A stretch of 41,855 nucleotides of DNA from Pirellulaceae bacterium (lineage in GTDB: Bacteria; Planctomycetota; Planctomycetia; Pirellulales; Pirellulaceae): NCBI GenBank assembly GCA_028281725.1, contig JANQJJ010000027.1, forward strand, positions 1-41,855, read 5' to 3'. The translations under genes and the position numbers were made by a program. How positions within the stretch are numbered: position 1 is the stretch's first letter; each line of letters starts with the position of its first letter. A model generated the notes under the pieces. That model did not search any database. It saw nothing but the letters and a program-made list of their open reading frames with translations, and was not told the DNA's origin. Positions 18,091 to 28,103 of this stretch are shown here, piece after piece.

Positions 18091-19635
18091 ATGTTTCGAA
18101 GAAAGTACACACTCCTGCTGATCACGCCGGGCGCCATAGCACGCGTCGACGCGTGGGGTCGCGCCGCGCCGCAGGTGACGCGTTGCTGGTCGACCGCGCG
18201 CCCGGTGGAGCAGACGACGCCGGAACTGATTGAAAGTGCCTGGCGGCTTGGTCCGAACCAGGGTGGCAAAGTCTGGGTGTTGTCGACCGATTTCTGGTCC
18301 GGCGTCGTTACTTTGCCTCCGGACGTGCTCCAGATGGTCTCCGGCGATGAACGGGCGCAGGCAATTGCACTCGAAGCCGAATCGTACTCGGGCATCTCAC
18401 CGTTTGATTGCCAGATCGATTTTCAGAGGATCACGCCGGGCGATTCCCGAGAGGCTGCCTGGTGGGTCACTCAGATTCCGAAGGCCGAGTTGTCCGAAAT
18501 CGATGAGGCGGTTAGTCGCCTGGGAGCTGTCTTCGGTGGCGCCGCGCACCCCGCCCTACCAATACCTCCGCAGCCGGATGGAAAGCACCCGCGCGATGCC
18601 GAAGGGCATCCGCATGGCGACGCAAAGGTCCAGCCGTGGGAAATGATGCAGCAACTCGGCGAACTAACTATCTCCAGCGCTGGCATGGGCCCGATGCTGC
18701 AGCAACTGCGCATCGAAGGCGGAGTCTTCGGACAGTCGTCGCGCGCCGCCGATCCAGCGTCTGGAGCCGAGGCCGACAACCCACACCATGCCGGCCGCCG
18801 ATGCTATCAGATCGTCGATGGCCACTGGCAGCCACCTTCGTCCGCGGTCGATCCTGTCACCGAAAACGCAGTCGCCGACAAAACAGCAACCATCGACTTG
18901 TCGAGCGCCAGCGGTCTGGAGACCTATGCGGCAGCTTGGCTTGAAAGCCTCTTGGCAAGTCATTCAGGGACTGGGAGTGGATCGCCCAAGATTGCCGCCG
19001 AGAGGCACCCACTCACTGGCGAGCAGCAACGAACCGCAGCGGCCGTGCTGGCAATGGTGGTATTCGGAGTCTGCGCCGCGAACCACTGGATCGGCAACCG
19101 GCGTATCGCCGCCGAAGTAGCCACCGTGGAAACGCTGGAAAATGAAAGAAAGGCTCTGGAGACCACCCAATCCGAATTGCAAACGAAACAGAAGCGAATC
19201 GACTTCCTCAGGCAGGAGATCGACGAAGCGGACAGCCGGCGTGCCGCGCTACAACACAACACAGCGCTGGCTCTGCGGATGCTCGACCAGCATCGTCGTC
19301 GCCCGCTCGCACTCATCGATGCACTGGCGACTGCGGCGAGTCCCGACTGCTGGATCGTCAGAATCGAAGATCGCGACGAGCGAACCGCCATCGATGGATT
19401 TGCGATCAGTGACCAGGCGGTCTATGAGCTGGCCAGCCAGTTGGAAACACTACTTGCGCCAGGTGGATGGCGTGTCCATCCGGCTGCGGCGCAGCGGCGT
19501 AGTGATCATCTGGTGGAGTTCTCGATCGAGTTCGACCAACGACCTTGGCCGGCCGAGGCGGACGGAACCGATCCCTTGAATTCCGATCTGCTGACTCGGT
19601 CCGTTGTCAACACGAAAGCGAGGAGGGAACTGTGA
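18091..19635 (+). CDS. GspL / PilM-PilN-like fusion protein
   Basis: 514 aa; N-terminal PilM-like region (EAESYSGISPFDCQIDFQRI), then a TM segment (TAAAVLAMVVFGVCAAN), coiled coil and PilN-like end (PLALIDALATAASPDCWIVRIEDRDERTAIDGFAISDQAVYELASQLE). Confidence 0.68.
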   Translation: MFRRKYTLLLITPGAIARVDAWGRAAPQVTRCWSTARPVEQTTPELIESAWRLGPNQGGKVWVLSTDFWSGVVTLPPDVLQMVSGDERAQAIALEAESYSGISPFDCQIDFQRITPGDSREAAWWVTQIPKAELSEIDEAVSRLGAVFGGAAHPALPIPPQPDGKHPRDAEGHPHGDAKVQPWEMMQQLGELTISSAGMGPMLQQLRIEGGVFGQSSRAADPASGAEADNPHHAGRRCYQIVDGHWQPPSSAVDPVTENAVADKTATIDLSSASGLETYAAAWLESLLASHSGTGSGSPKIAAERHPLTGEQQRTAAAVLAMVVFGVCAANHWIGNRRIAAEVATVETLENERKALETTQSELQTKQKRIDFLRQEIDEADSRRAALQHNTALALRMLDQHRRRPLALIDALATAASPDCWIVRIEDRDERTAIDGFAISDQAVYELASQLETLLAPGGWRVHPAAAQRRSDHLVEFSIEFDQRPWPAEADGTDPLNSDLLTRSVVNTKARREL

Positions 19636-20276
19636 ATAGAATCGCCATATCCCAGTCCGCCTTTCGATGGATCGTTGCTCCGGCGGGATTGATCATTTTG
19701 GGTTACTACGTGCTCTGCTTTCGCCCACAGCAGCAAGAACTGGCAGGGCACATCCAGGCGCGTCAAGAGCTACTCAAATCAGCCGAGACCGTACGATCGC
19801 AGCGGGCCGCGGCGAACCAAGAACTTGAGCAGGCGCGCACCAGGGAGGAGAACGAGTCCGAGAGGCTGTTGCGGCTCGAGCAAACACACTCCCGTCTGGT
19901 GATGCACACGGACACTCGGACCAAACGCATGTTGGCCTCGTCGACGCCCGTGAGGGGGATGAGACGACTGCTAGAAGTCTTGGCTAGAAACAACTTGACC
20001 TGCGTCGACAACTCGCCGCTCCCACTCGATGGCAACGCGGACGAGCACGGCATGCGACCGCTCGGTCCGATCGCGGAATTGGTCGGCAATCCGTCGTCTG
20101 ACCTGAACTCGCGCCTAGCGCATCGCCTCACGCTGGCTGGTCGATTTGCCGACATGCAAGCGGCATTGCGCGAGATTGCAGAGTCGCACCACGAACTGAT
20201 TCCCCTGTCGCTCTCGATGGAACTCGATGATGCCACGTCTGAACAAAGGCGTTGGATTTTGAAAGTCTTACTGTAA
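19632..20276 (+). CDS. PilO/GspM-like protein
   Basis: GTG start at 19632 overlaps the upstream stop (GTGA); FRWIVAPAGLIILGYYVLCFRPQQQEL TM helix plus coiled coil, then ferredoxin-like-sized C-terminus (LAHRLTLAGRFADMQAALREIAES). Confidence 0.65.
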   Translation: MNRIAISQSAFRWIVAPAGLIILGYYVLCFRPQQQELAGHIQARQELLKSAETVRSQRAAANQELEQARTREENESERLLRLEQTHSRLVMHTDTRTKRMLASSTPVRGMRRLLEVLARNNLTCVDNSPLPLDGNADEHGMRPLGPIAELVGNPSSDLNSRLAHRLTLAGRFADMQAALREIAESHHELIPLSLSMELDDATSEQRRWILKVLL

Positions 20277-20282
20277 AGCACC

Positions 20283-21803
20283 ATGTCCCTTTCGATTACG
20301 ACAGACGACTCCAGCGCACCGGCTCGAGGTCTCGATCTGGATCAAGTCCGGATCGATCCTACTTGGGCGCGCCGTGTGCCGGCGCCCGTTGCCATGCGGC
20401 GGCGGGTCCTACCGCTATGCCGCGTCGCAGATCGGGTGGTAGTCGCGTGGGCGGGTGGTGATGCGGAATCCGTCGAGCGCCTTCTGCAGCGTTACCTGGA
20501 TGTCGGTTTCGAGATGGTGGAGGCCGAGCCGGAATCGCTACGGCGGAGCCTGCTCAAAGTGTATGACGCAGCCAGTCGCGGCGCGGCGGGCAACGCCTCG
20601 CAGGCCCTCAGAGCCGGTGGCAACCAGCCGGAAGGCGCCGAGGATGCGGTCGCCCTATGCGATGAGATGTTGTTGGCGGCGCTGCTGCGCAGGGCATCGG
20701 ACATTCATTTGATTCCGACTGAGGAACAACTATCGGTGCAACTTCGCGTGGACGGACAACTGGAGAGCTACGGCGATTTACCCCGGGAACTGCAAAGCCC
20801 CGTGGTCAGTCGGCTGAAAGTGCTGGCGGGACTGGATATCGCTGAGAAACGCGTTCCGCAAGATGGCAGGTTCACCGCCCGAATCGGCGGAAAGCAACAA
20901 AAGGTAGACATCCGGGCCGCGACCCTGCCAACGCGTCATGGCGAACGAGTCACCATGCGTCTGCTGTTGCCACTGGACGCTTCCGCCTCGCTCGAGTTGC
21001 TGGGTATGAGTGGGAGGGACTTGGCAAGTTTTCAGGCAGCGACTGGGCGGCCGCACGGTCTGGTTCTATTGACCGGCCCCACTGGCTGCGGCAAATCGAC
21101 GACCTTGTATACCGCGATCGAACAACTGAGGACGTCCCGCGGCGGCAACGTGATCACGATCGAGGATCCCGTCGAGTACGAGATGCCTGGCGTGACGCAA
21201 GTCGAGGTCGATTCGGCGGACAAAGTGAACTTCTCTAAAGCACTCCGCAGCATCCTTCGCCATGATCCGGATGTGATCATGATCGGTGAGATACGGGACT
21301 CGGAAACAGCGGAGATTGCCATCAAGGCGTCGCTGACCGGGCACTTGGTGTTCAGCACCTTGCATACCAACACGGCCGCTGGCGTCGTGACGCGCTTAGT
21401 GGATCTGGGGGTCGAACCGTTCCTGATTGCCGAAACCCTTCGTTTGTCGGTGGCTCAACGACTCGTTCGTCGGCTGTGCCCTCATTGTCGCGAGCCTCGT
21501 TTGATGTCCCGTGCCGAGGCACAAAGGCTCGACAGCAATGAATTGACAGGGCGTACGGTCTATGAACCCAAAGGCTGCGTCTACTGCGCTGGACGCGGAT
21601 ACTGCGGGCGGATTGCCCTGTTCGAAATGCTCGAGAGCAACGAAAAATGCGCGGCGATGATTTCTGCGGGTGTTACCGAGGTGGAGTTGCTTGAAGGCAT
21701 GCGAAAAGAAAACCAACCTTTGCTGGTTGACGATGGAATCGAAAAAATCCTCTCCGGGACAACCACTGTGCAGGAAGTGCTCAGTGCGGTTGCCAAGTGG
21801 TGA
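20283..21803 (+). CDS. GspE/PilB-type secretion ATPase
   Basis: Walker A LLTGPTGCGKSTTLYTAIEQL, ITIEDPVEYEMPGVTQVEV, Walker B-like DPDVIMIGEIRDSETAEIAIKASLTGHLVFSTLHTN, zinc-type CPHC...CVYC. Confidence 0.96.
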   Translation: MSLSITTDDSSAPARGLDLDQVRIDPTWARRVPAPVAMRRRVLPLCRVADRVVVAWAGGDAESVERLLQRYLDVGFEMVEAEPESLRRSLLKVYDAASRGAAGNASQALRAGGNQPEGAEDAVALCDEMLLAALLRRASDIHLIPTEEQLSVQLRVDGQLESYGDLPRELQSPVVSRLKVLAGLDIAEKRVPQDGRFTARIGGKQQKVDIRAATLPTRHGERVTMRLLLPLDASASLELLGMSGRDLASFQAATGRPHGLVLLTGPTGCGKSTTLYTAIEQLRTSRGGNVITIEDPVEYEMPGVTQVEVDSADKVNFSKALRSILRHDPDVIMIGEIRDSETAEIAIKASLTGHLVFSTLHTNTAAGVVTRLVDLGVEPFLIAETLRLSVAQRLVRRLCPHCREPRLMSRAEAQRLDSNELTGRTVYEPKGCVYCAGRGYCGRIALFEMLESNEKCAAMISAGVTEVELLEGMRKENQPLLVDDGIEKILSGTTTVQEVLSAVAKW

Positions 21804-21808
21804 GACGC

Positions 21809-23032
21809 ATGGCCCAGTTTTCATATCTAGCGCGAAACAGCTCCGGTACCATCAGCCGAGGAACGCTCCAGAGCGCGTCGGCCGACGAGTTGCGTCAGGC
21901 ACTTCGAAACCGGGGCCTTCGATTGCTTAGTGTCCAAGAGAAATTCCAGCCGCAGTCTGCCTGGTCGCAATTGCGGAAGACCTTGGACTTCGGTGCTTGG
22001 CTACCGCCCAGATCGATTCACGTCGAGGTGCTACTGGAACAACTGGCCGTCATGTTGCGTAGCGGACTAGAACTGGTGACTGCGCTTCAGACGCTCAGCA
22101 CGCAGGCCGAAACGACCGCGCTGAGGCGGATTTGCCGCGGCTTGATCGAAGAGGTCCGCGGGGGAGACTCTCTGGCCGAGGCGATGAGTCGGCACCGAGC
22201 ATTTCCGCCAATCGCCGTGCAGCTGGTTCGGGTGGGCGAAGCAACGGGCAAGCTGGATCTGGTCCTGGACCGAGCTGCGGCATACATGGCGCGGAGCCGG
22301 AAGACGCTCGTCAGCGTGCTGTCGGCCTTGGCATACCCGCTGGTAGTCGCCGCCGCCGCGATCGGCGTATCAGCCTACCTGGTGATCTGCGTCATTCCGG
22401 AGCTGGCCAAGTTTCTCCGCGCGATGGGGCGGACCTTACCGGCAATTACCCAGTCACTGCTGGACGTATCCGATGGGATCGTTGCACTGGGACCAGCCGT
22501 AGTCGCTTTATTCGCAACCGCGCTGATCGGTCTGGGACTGGTCTACTTTTGGCCTCCAGGCAGGCTGCAGATAGATCGCTGCCTGTTGCGTGTCCCCGTG
22601 CTGGGAAGACTGCTGCGGATGTCGGGTACCGTCACGTTTGCCAGTTCCCTGTCCGTGATGCTTCGCAGTGGGGTCACGCTCAAGGACTCACTCGAAACCA
22701 TCGCGCAGCTCCATCGCAATCGATTTCTGGCTTCTCGCGTGGAGCTGGCCAAGGAGTCGGTCGTGCGCGGCACAGGGCTAGCAAGCCCGTTGGCCGCTCC
22801 CCACGGTCACACTCCCATGCTTTCAAGCATGATTGCCGTGGGAGAGCAAAGTGGCGAAATGGACGAGGTCCTGGAACAGGTTGCCGGCTTTCATGAATCT
22901 CAGCTGGAATCGTCACTGAAACGCTTTAGCGCCCTGATCGAGCCGGCCATCATTGTCGTCGTTGGCGGCGTCGTGGGTTACGTCTACCTCGCGTTCTTCG
23001 TTGCCCTGATTGGCACTGGAGGGAATATCTAA
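21809..23032 (+). CDS. GspF/PilC-type inner-membrane protein
   Basis: MAQFSYLARNSSGTISRGTLQSASADELRQALRNRGLRLLSVQE; two T2SSF-like repeats; GEQSGEMDEVLEQVAGFHE; C-terminal TM. ORF may also start with GTG at 21797. Confidence 0.95.
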   Translation: MAQFSYLARNSSGTISRGTLQSASADELRQALRNRGLRLLSVQEKFQPQSAWSQLRKTLDFGAWLPPRSIHVEVLLEQLAVMLRSGLELVTALQTLSTQAETTALRRICRGLIEEVRGGDSLAEAMSRHRAFPPIAVQLVRVGEATGKLDLVLDRAAAYMARSRKTLVSVLSALAYPLVVAAAAIGVSAYLVICVIPELAKFLRAMGRTLPAITQSLLDVSDGIVALGPAVVALFATALIGLGLVYFWPPGRLQIDRCLLRVPVLGRLLRMSGTVTFASSLSVMLRSGVTLKDSLETIAQLHRNRFLASRVELAKESVVRGTGLASPLAAPHGHTPMLSSMIAVGEQSGEMDEVLEQVAGFHESQLESSLKRFSALIEPAIIVVVGGVVGYVYLAFFVALIGTGGNI

Positions 23033-23463
23033 TGGAAAAGATGAATTGCATTCTAGCGGCTTGCTGCCGGCCGCCCGCGCTGGCGGTCTTTATTCTCGCT
23101 GGGTCCGCGGGCTATGGTCCAGCGCGGGCCGAAGACCCGACCGTACCGAGCGAAGAGCTGCTGAAAAGGCTGCAGCTGGCCGGCCCTCCGCCCCAACAGG
23201 CGATCACGACTGACGCGGAGCCCATTGCGATGCCGGTGCTGAAGCTCAAGGCGCTTGTGCTCAGTCCGGATTCGAACGGCTCAGCGCTGATTGAAGCCTC
23301 CGGCCGAAGCTATTTCGTCCGTTTGCAGAAACGATCCGCGAAGGAGAAGCCCAAACTCGAGGGTTTTTCAACTGGCGAAGTCGATTTCACCGTGGAAGAC
23401 TATTCCGCTTCCGCGGTATTGCTGCGCGCTCAGCCCCAGAATAGGCTGATCATTGTCAAGTAG
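23032..23463 (+). CDS. Small secretion-system protein, PilP/GspC-like
   Basis: Signal peptide-like N-terminus; TAATG overlap with gspF; LKLKALVLSPDSNGSALIEASGRSYFVRLQKRS...FTVEDYSASAVLLRAQPQNRLIIVK. Confidence 0.5.
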   Translation: MEKMNCILAACCRPPALAVFILAGSAGYGPARAEDPTVPSEELLKRLQLAGPPPQQAITTDAEPIAMPVLKLKALVLSPDSNGSALIEASGRSYFVRLQKRSAKEKPKLEGFSTGEVDFTVEDYSASAVLLRAQPQNRLIIVK

Positions 23464-23577
23464 CGACGCGGCCCCCCATCGGTTCGCATGATTGGCGACT
23501 CCGCCGAGCCCTCACTTCTTCGAACGAAACGTGAAGACTCGGGGGGGGAGTGACTAACGCCGTGCCGGGCGACGAAT

Positions 23578-23595
23578 GGAGGCTGCGTAGCCTCC
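23578..23595. other. Perfect hairpin GGAGGCT-GCGT-AGCCTCC
   Basis: 7-bp stem with 4-nt loop in the gap between the PilP/GspC-like gene and the sulfatase; no T-run. Confidence 0.5.
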
Positions 23596-23648
23596 GCCTG
23601 GCGTGATCGGCGGTGGGGTGCTGCGACGGGGCAATCCAGGAGAACGGC

Positions 23649-25286
23649 ATGGTGCGTAAGACGTGGATCGGTTTTTGGCTCATGGGGCTCTGCTCGGTAA
23701 GCGGTGTGCGGGCCGCCGAATCGTTGCCAAACGTGATTTATGTGATGGCCGATGATCTGGGCATTGGAGATGTCGAGTGTTATGGCGGCCAGCGCTGCCA
23801 GATCGCCACGCCCAACTTCGATCGCCTAGCGCGCGAAGGCATGAAATTCACCGACGCGCATGTGACCGCCTCGGTCTGCATTCCCTCGCGGATCGCCATC
23901 ATGACCGGGCGTTACGCCTGGCGGTTTCGCCCTCCCAAACCGGACGGTCGCTGGGCATTTCTGCTGCCTCGGATAGACACCGGACGGGAAACGCTCGGTA
24001 CGTTGATGCAACGGGCCGGATACGCGACCGGATACATCGGTAAATGGCACTTGGGGACGTTGATGCAGACGACCGATGGCAAGGTCCAAGGTAGCGAGAA
24101 CACGGACTTTACCAAGCCGCTCCAAGTCGCGCCGCCTCAATACGGCTTCGATACCAGTTTCATTCTGCCGGGATCGCTGGACATGTATCCTTACGTGTTC
24201 ATTCGCAATCAGGAGTTTGTCGGCGATGTTACCGCACAGAAGGGGTGGAGTGCCTTCAACCGAATCGGACCAGCGGCCGAGGACTTCGAAGATGTCCGGG
24301 TCCTGGATACGTTGTCAACCGAGATGGAGACCTTTATCTCGCAGCACGCCCAGGACTCCAAGCAGGGAAAGCCTTTCTTTTTGTACTTCGGCCTGACCGC
24401 ACCCCACACGCCCATTAGTCCCAGCGAGGCGTTTGAAGGCAAAAGCGACTTGGGGCTGTACGGCGATTTCGTCGGCGAAGCGGACCACTGCCTGGGACGC
24501 GTACTGGCAGCACTAGATCGTCATGGGATTGCTCAGAACACACTCGTCATCGCTACCTCCGACCATGGCGCGTGTCCTTGCGCGGGGAACATTCGCAAGG
24601 CGACACGAGGACAAATCCGTCTCCTGGAGGATCAAGGACACTATTCGGCCGGCATCCACCAGGGCTACAAGTTCTCGATCTACGAAGGTGGGCTGCGCGT
24701 GCCATTTGTCGTCAGGTGGCCGCAGCAGGTCCAAGCCGGCGCTGTCTGCGACCGACTGGTCAGTACGATGGACCTCATGGGCACGCTGGCAGAACTTTGT
24801 GCTGTGTCTCTAGAGAACGATGCCGGAGAGGATTCCATCAGCTTTCTTCCCCTGCTACACGATGCTAGCGGTCCCGGCACGCGCGAAAGCTTGCTCCTGA
24901 ATTCGACGCATTCGCTGGCAATTCGCCGTGGCAAGTGGAAGCTCTGTATGTGCCCGGGTAGCGGATGCTCAGGTACTCACGGTAATCAGCCGCCGGCTGC
25001 CGAGGCGTGGCAGGCCGCCACCGACCGCTACGGCAAGCTACCCAAGTCGGCCGACGATTTCGTCTCGCCTGAATTCCTACAGTTGTTTGACCTGGAGGCT
25101 GATCCCGGGGAAACCCGCAACGTGGCGGCAGAGCACCCGGTGGTCCTCCAAGAGTTGATGATGATTGCAGTTAAGGTCGCAATCCGCGGACGCAGTACCC
25201 CCGGGGAGCAGGTTGCCAACGAGGCGGAGCGGTTTGACCTATTCACGCCACTGCCGAAATCGGTTCGGGCACCGGCGCCGAAGTAG
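23649..25286 (+). CDS. Secreted sulfatase (arylsulfatase family)
   Basis: Signal peptide MVRKTWIGFWLMGLCSVSGVRA; PNVIYVMADDLGIGDVECYGG; CxPSR motif VCIPSR (formylglycine site); YIGKWHLG; TAPHTPISPSE. Confidence 0.95.
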   Translation: MVRKTWIGFWLMGLCSVSGVRAAESLPNVIYVMADDLGIGDVECYGGQRCQIATPNFDRLAREGMKFTDAHVTASVCIPSRIAIMTGRYAWRFRPPKPDGRWAFLLPRIDTGRETLGTLMQRAGYATGYIGKWHLGTLMQTTDGKVQGSENTDFTKPLQVAPPQYGFDTSFILPGSLDMYPYVFIRNQEFVGDVTAQKGWSAFNRIGPAAEDFEDVRVLDTLSTEMETFISQHAQDSKQGKPFFLYFGLTAPHTPISPSEAFEGKSDLGLYGDFVGEADHCLGRVLAALDRHGIAQNTLVIATSDHGACPCAGNIRKATRGQIRLLEDQGHYSAGIHQGYKFSIYEGGLRVPFVVRWPQQVQAGAVCDRLVSTMDLMGTLAELCAVSLENDAGEDSISFLPLLHDASGPGTRESLLLNSTHSLAIRRGKWKLCMCPGSGCSGTHGNQPPAAEAWQAATDRYGKLPKSADDFVSPEFLQLFDLEADPGETRNVAAEHPVVLQELMMIAVKVAIRGRSTPGEQVANEAERFDLFTPLPKSVRAPAPK

Positions 25287-25347
25287 CGTTCCGAGTCAGC
25301 CGTGCGCCCCGGTCAGCAGGGCAAGTGCAGCAAAATTTGATCTATCG

Positions 25348-25359
25348 ACCTCGCGAGGT
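25348..25359. repeat. Perfect 12-bp palindrome ACCTCGCGAGGT
   Basis: Intergenic, upstream of the DUF11-repeat gene. Confidence 0.55.
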
Positions 25360-25480
25360 ATTTGCTAGGAACCACCTAAAGGCTTTATGACCGCCCAATA
25401 AATCGACGTAGTGCCACCTGGGCCGCTTTTTCGCACTCGTTAGCCAACCCCACCCTTTTGCCGACACGGATGTCGACAAC

Positions 25481-28042
25481 ATGAAGAAGACAACTACTCG
25501 CCTCGCAACCATTGGTGGAATCGTCGTTTTGGGAGCCTGTGCCATTGCTCTGGCACAGCACGATGCGCGGAATCGCCCCCGTGAACCGGTTCAACCTCAA
25601 GCGACGGCACCGGAACCGGCTGTTCCTATTTCGGTCGACGGATTTGATAAGCAATGGGAAACGGCTGGCGGCTTGTCCGAAGATTCTATCGTTCGTGCCA
25701 ACAATGCCGGTCTATCTGGCGATGGTACAGAGCATTTGACCGGATACTCGAATCCACTTCGTGGGGACGAGCCGCCGGTGACTCCTGAGCCGCAATCCAA
25801 CTCGCTAGTCGTCCCCGCGTCCGGCGAATCTCCCGCCGATCCCGAGACCGGCGAGCAGAAGTCCCCTTACAGTCCACCAGCCTGGCTCGGCGGCGGAATC
25901 TCCCAACCTCCACCGGCGACGCCTAAGGTCGCCGCACCATCGAGCGCTGCTGCGGCGGGCACACCATTTCCCGCTTCGCCTTCATCGGCGCCCGCTCCTC
26001 CCGCGGCTCTCGCCCCACCGGCGGGCCTCGCACAGCTGCCTACGTTGCCCCCGGGCAACCTTTCCTCACAGCAGGGCCCCCTTCCTGGTGTGACTCCGCC
26101 ACAGCCTTCGAGCACTGCCGGTTATCCGCCTCAGGGCACGGCTTCGCTCAGCGCTCCGGCTCCGCCCCAACCAGGCCCTGCCGCCGCCGGGCCGAGCTCC
26201 GGGACAGGGGCTCTGCCATCGACGGGCCTGCCCCCATCCGGGCTGCCAGCCCCGCCATCGACAGCAGGGGTTGCCGGAAGCCTTTCGGATAGACAGCCCG
26301 GCGTGCCCCAGGCGACCAGCAACTTCCCGAGCGTACCGATGACTGGAACTCAGCCACCTACGGGAGTGGTAGGCGACGGCGGCCAGAGCCAGCGACTGCA
26401 AGACAACTCTCCCGCGATACCGGCGGCAGGTCTGTCGGGGATCACCGCTCCGGCCGCTCCACCGACACAGGCAGCAATCAGGCAACCTGGCGTGGGAGTC
26501 TCCGGATATGGCCGCGGCGAACTGAATGCTCTGCCAGCATCCACGGCCACTGAGCCGAATCCGACGACCGGGCGCCGGTCGGCGGTTAGCCCACTGGGTG
26601 CTCCGGGAAAAACGTTGGCCTCGATGGCTAGCCTGGTAAGCAATCAACCGGGAAACCGTTACCTCGACGGATCGCAAAATCCAATCATGTTGATTCAAAA
26701 ACGGGCGCCGGAAGAAATCCAAGTCGGTAAGAGAGCCACGTTTGTCATCACGGTTCGCAATGCAGGAAACGCAGCCGCTCATGGCGTCACCGTGGTCGAC
26801 AGCGTGCCGCGTGGGGCTCGTTTTGCGGATTCGACCCCGGCCATCTCTCCAGATGCGAACGGGTTTCTCACTTGGGAGCTCGGGGAAATGGCTGCCGGCG
26901 ATGAGCGTACCATCCAAGTGCAGATTATTCCGGAAGTACAGGGGGAAGTAGGAAGTGTCGCTTCGGTGCACTTCGCGGCGCAAGCGTCGGTGCGAACCGT
27001 CGCCACGCTGCCAAAACTGGAGCTATTGCTAACGACCCAGCCGGAAGCACTCATTGGCGATCGTCAACGAATTACCGTGACGATCAAGAATGCGGGAACG
27101 GGCGTTGCTCGTGGAGTCAGGTTGGAAGCGGATATTCCACAGCAGTTGGCACACGAAAATGGCGTTTCCCAGTTGGGAGTGGACCTCGGCGACATGCGCC
27201 CCAACGAATCCAGATCCATCCCTCTGGACGTGACGGCCGTGGAGCCCGGCCAAGCGACATGTCTGGTACGGGCAATTGCCGGCGATGGCGTCCAGACCGA
27301 AGAGAATGCCCTCATCGACGTGCGCGCACCTCAACTGGCAGCCACGATTCGCGGTCCTGGGCTGCGTTATCTCGAGCGGCAGGCAACGTATCAAATTCAG
27401 GTCCAGAACGTGGGAACGGCTGCCGCCACGAATCTGGATTTTGTGGTTCACCTGCCAGTTGGACTGAAATACAACTCGTCCAATAATGGCGGCAACTATG
27501 ATCCTTCAACCCATACGGTCGACTGGGGGCTCCAAGAACTGCCAGCCGGACAACCAGCACCGGTTGAGTTGACGGTATTGCCGGTGCAGGTTGGGCCGCA
27601 ACCGATTCGTTTTTCGGTAACGGGTGATCTGGGTGTGAAAGCCGAGGCGAATGGCCAGGTCACAGTCGAGGGCCTGGCGGAGTTGGCATTTACGATCGGC
27701 CAAGACGATGGGACGGTTGAAATCGGCGCCTCATCGACCTACTCAGTCCAGGTGACCAACGTCGGCGACAAACCGGATACGGATGTGCAGCTTGCCGTGC
27801 AGCTTCCCGACGGTGCGCAGCTAGTCGCGGTGGACGCGCCTGTGAAGTACCAGGCCGAAGGAAACAAGATTATCTTCGCACCGATTCCGGCAATGCGTAA
27901 CAAGGATCAACATACCTTTCGCTTCCAAGTTCAGCACAATCGAGCGGGAACTCAGGTGGTCCGCACTCAGCTGACCAGCGCCAACTGGCCGGTCGCTGTC
28001 GTCAAAGAGAAAGGCACGCTGGTCTACAACGACCAGAATTAG
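25481..28042 (+). CDS. Secreted protein with Pro/Ala/Gly-rich linker and DUF11/CARDB-like Ig-fold repeats
   Basis: Signal peptide-like N-terminus; low-complexity P/A/S/G region (about 25860-26400); repeats such as EIQVGKRATFVITVRNAGNAAAHGVTVVDSVPRGARF and RQATYQIQVQNVGTAAATNLDFVVHLPVGLKY. Confidence 0.85.
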   Translation: MKKTTTRLATIGGIVVLGACAIALAQHDARNRPREPVQPQATAPEPAVPISVDGFDKQWETAGGLSEDSIVRANNAGLSGDGTEHLTGYSNPLRGDEPPVTPEPQSNSLVVPASGESPADPETGEQKSPYSPPAWLGGGISQPPPATPKVAAPSSAAAAGTPFPASPSSAPAPPAALAPPAGLAQLPTLPPGNLSSQQGPLPGVTPPQPSSTAGYPPQGTASLSAPAPPQPGPAAAGPSSGTGALPSTGLPPSGLPAPPSTAGVAGSLSDRQPGVPQATSNFPSVPMTGTQPPTGVVGDGGQSQRLQDNSPAIPAAGLSGITAPAAPPTQAAIRQPGVGVSGYGRGELNALPASTATEPNPTTGRRSAVSPLGAPGKTLASMASLVSNQPGNRYLDGSQNPIMLIQKRAPEEIQVGKRATFVITVRNAGNAAAHGVTVVDSVPRGARFADSTPAISPDANGFLTWELGEMAAGDERTIQVQIIPEVQGEVGSVASVHFAAQASVRTVATLPKLELLLTTQPEALIGDRQRITVTIKNAGTGVARGVRLEADIPQQLAHENGVSQLGVDLGDMRPNESRSIPLDVTAVEPGQATCLVRAIAGDGVQTEENALIDVRAPQLAATIRGPGLRYLERQATYQIQVQNVGTAAATNLDFVVHLPVGLKYNSSNNGGNYDPSTHTVDWGLQELPAGQPAPVELTVLPVQVGPQPIRFSVTGDLGVKAEANGQVTVEGLAELAFTIGQDDGTVEIGASSTYSVQVTNVGDKPDTDVQLAVQLPDGAQLVAVDAPVKYQAEGNKIIFAPIPAMRNKDQHTFRFQVQHNRAGTQVVRTQLTSANWPVAVVKEKGTLVYNDQN

Positions 28043-28063
28043 TCACTCGCCTCCTCGCCGTCA

Positions 28064-28093
28064 CTTCGCGCCGGTCGGGTCACTGGCGCGAAG
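28064..28093. terminator. Hairpin between convergent genes
   Basis: CTTCGCGCC-ggtcgggtcact-GGCGCGAAG, 9-bp perfect stem in the gap between genes ending at 28042 (+) and 28104 (-); no clear U-run. Confidence 0.5.
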
Positions 28094-28103
28094 CGCTTGA
28101 AAA

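Noticed and set aside
26066-26983. 305-aa minus-strand ORF
   Set aside because: Antisense to the DUF11-repeat protein's GC-rich linker and repeats; Arg/Ser-rich shadow-type sequence.
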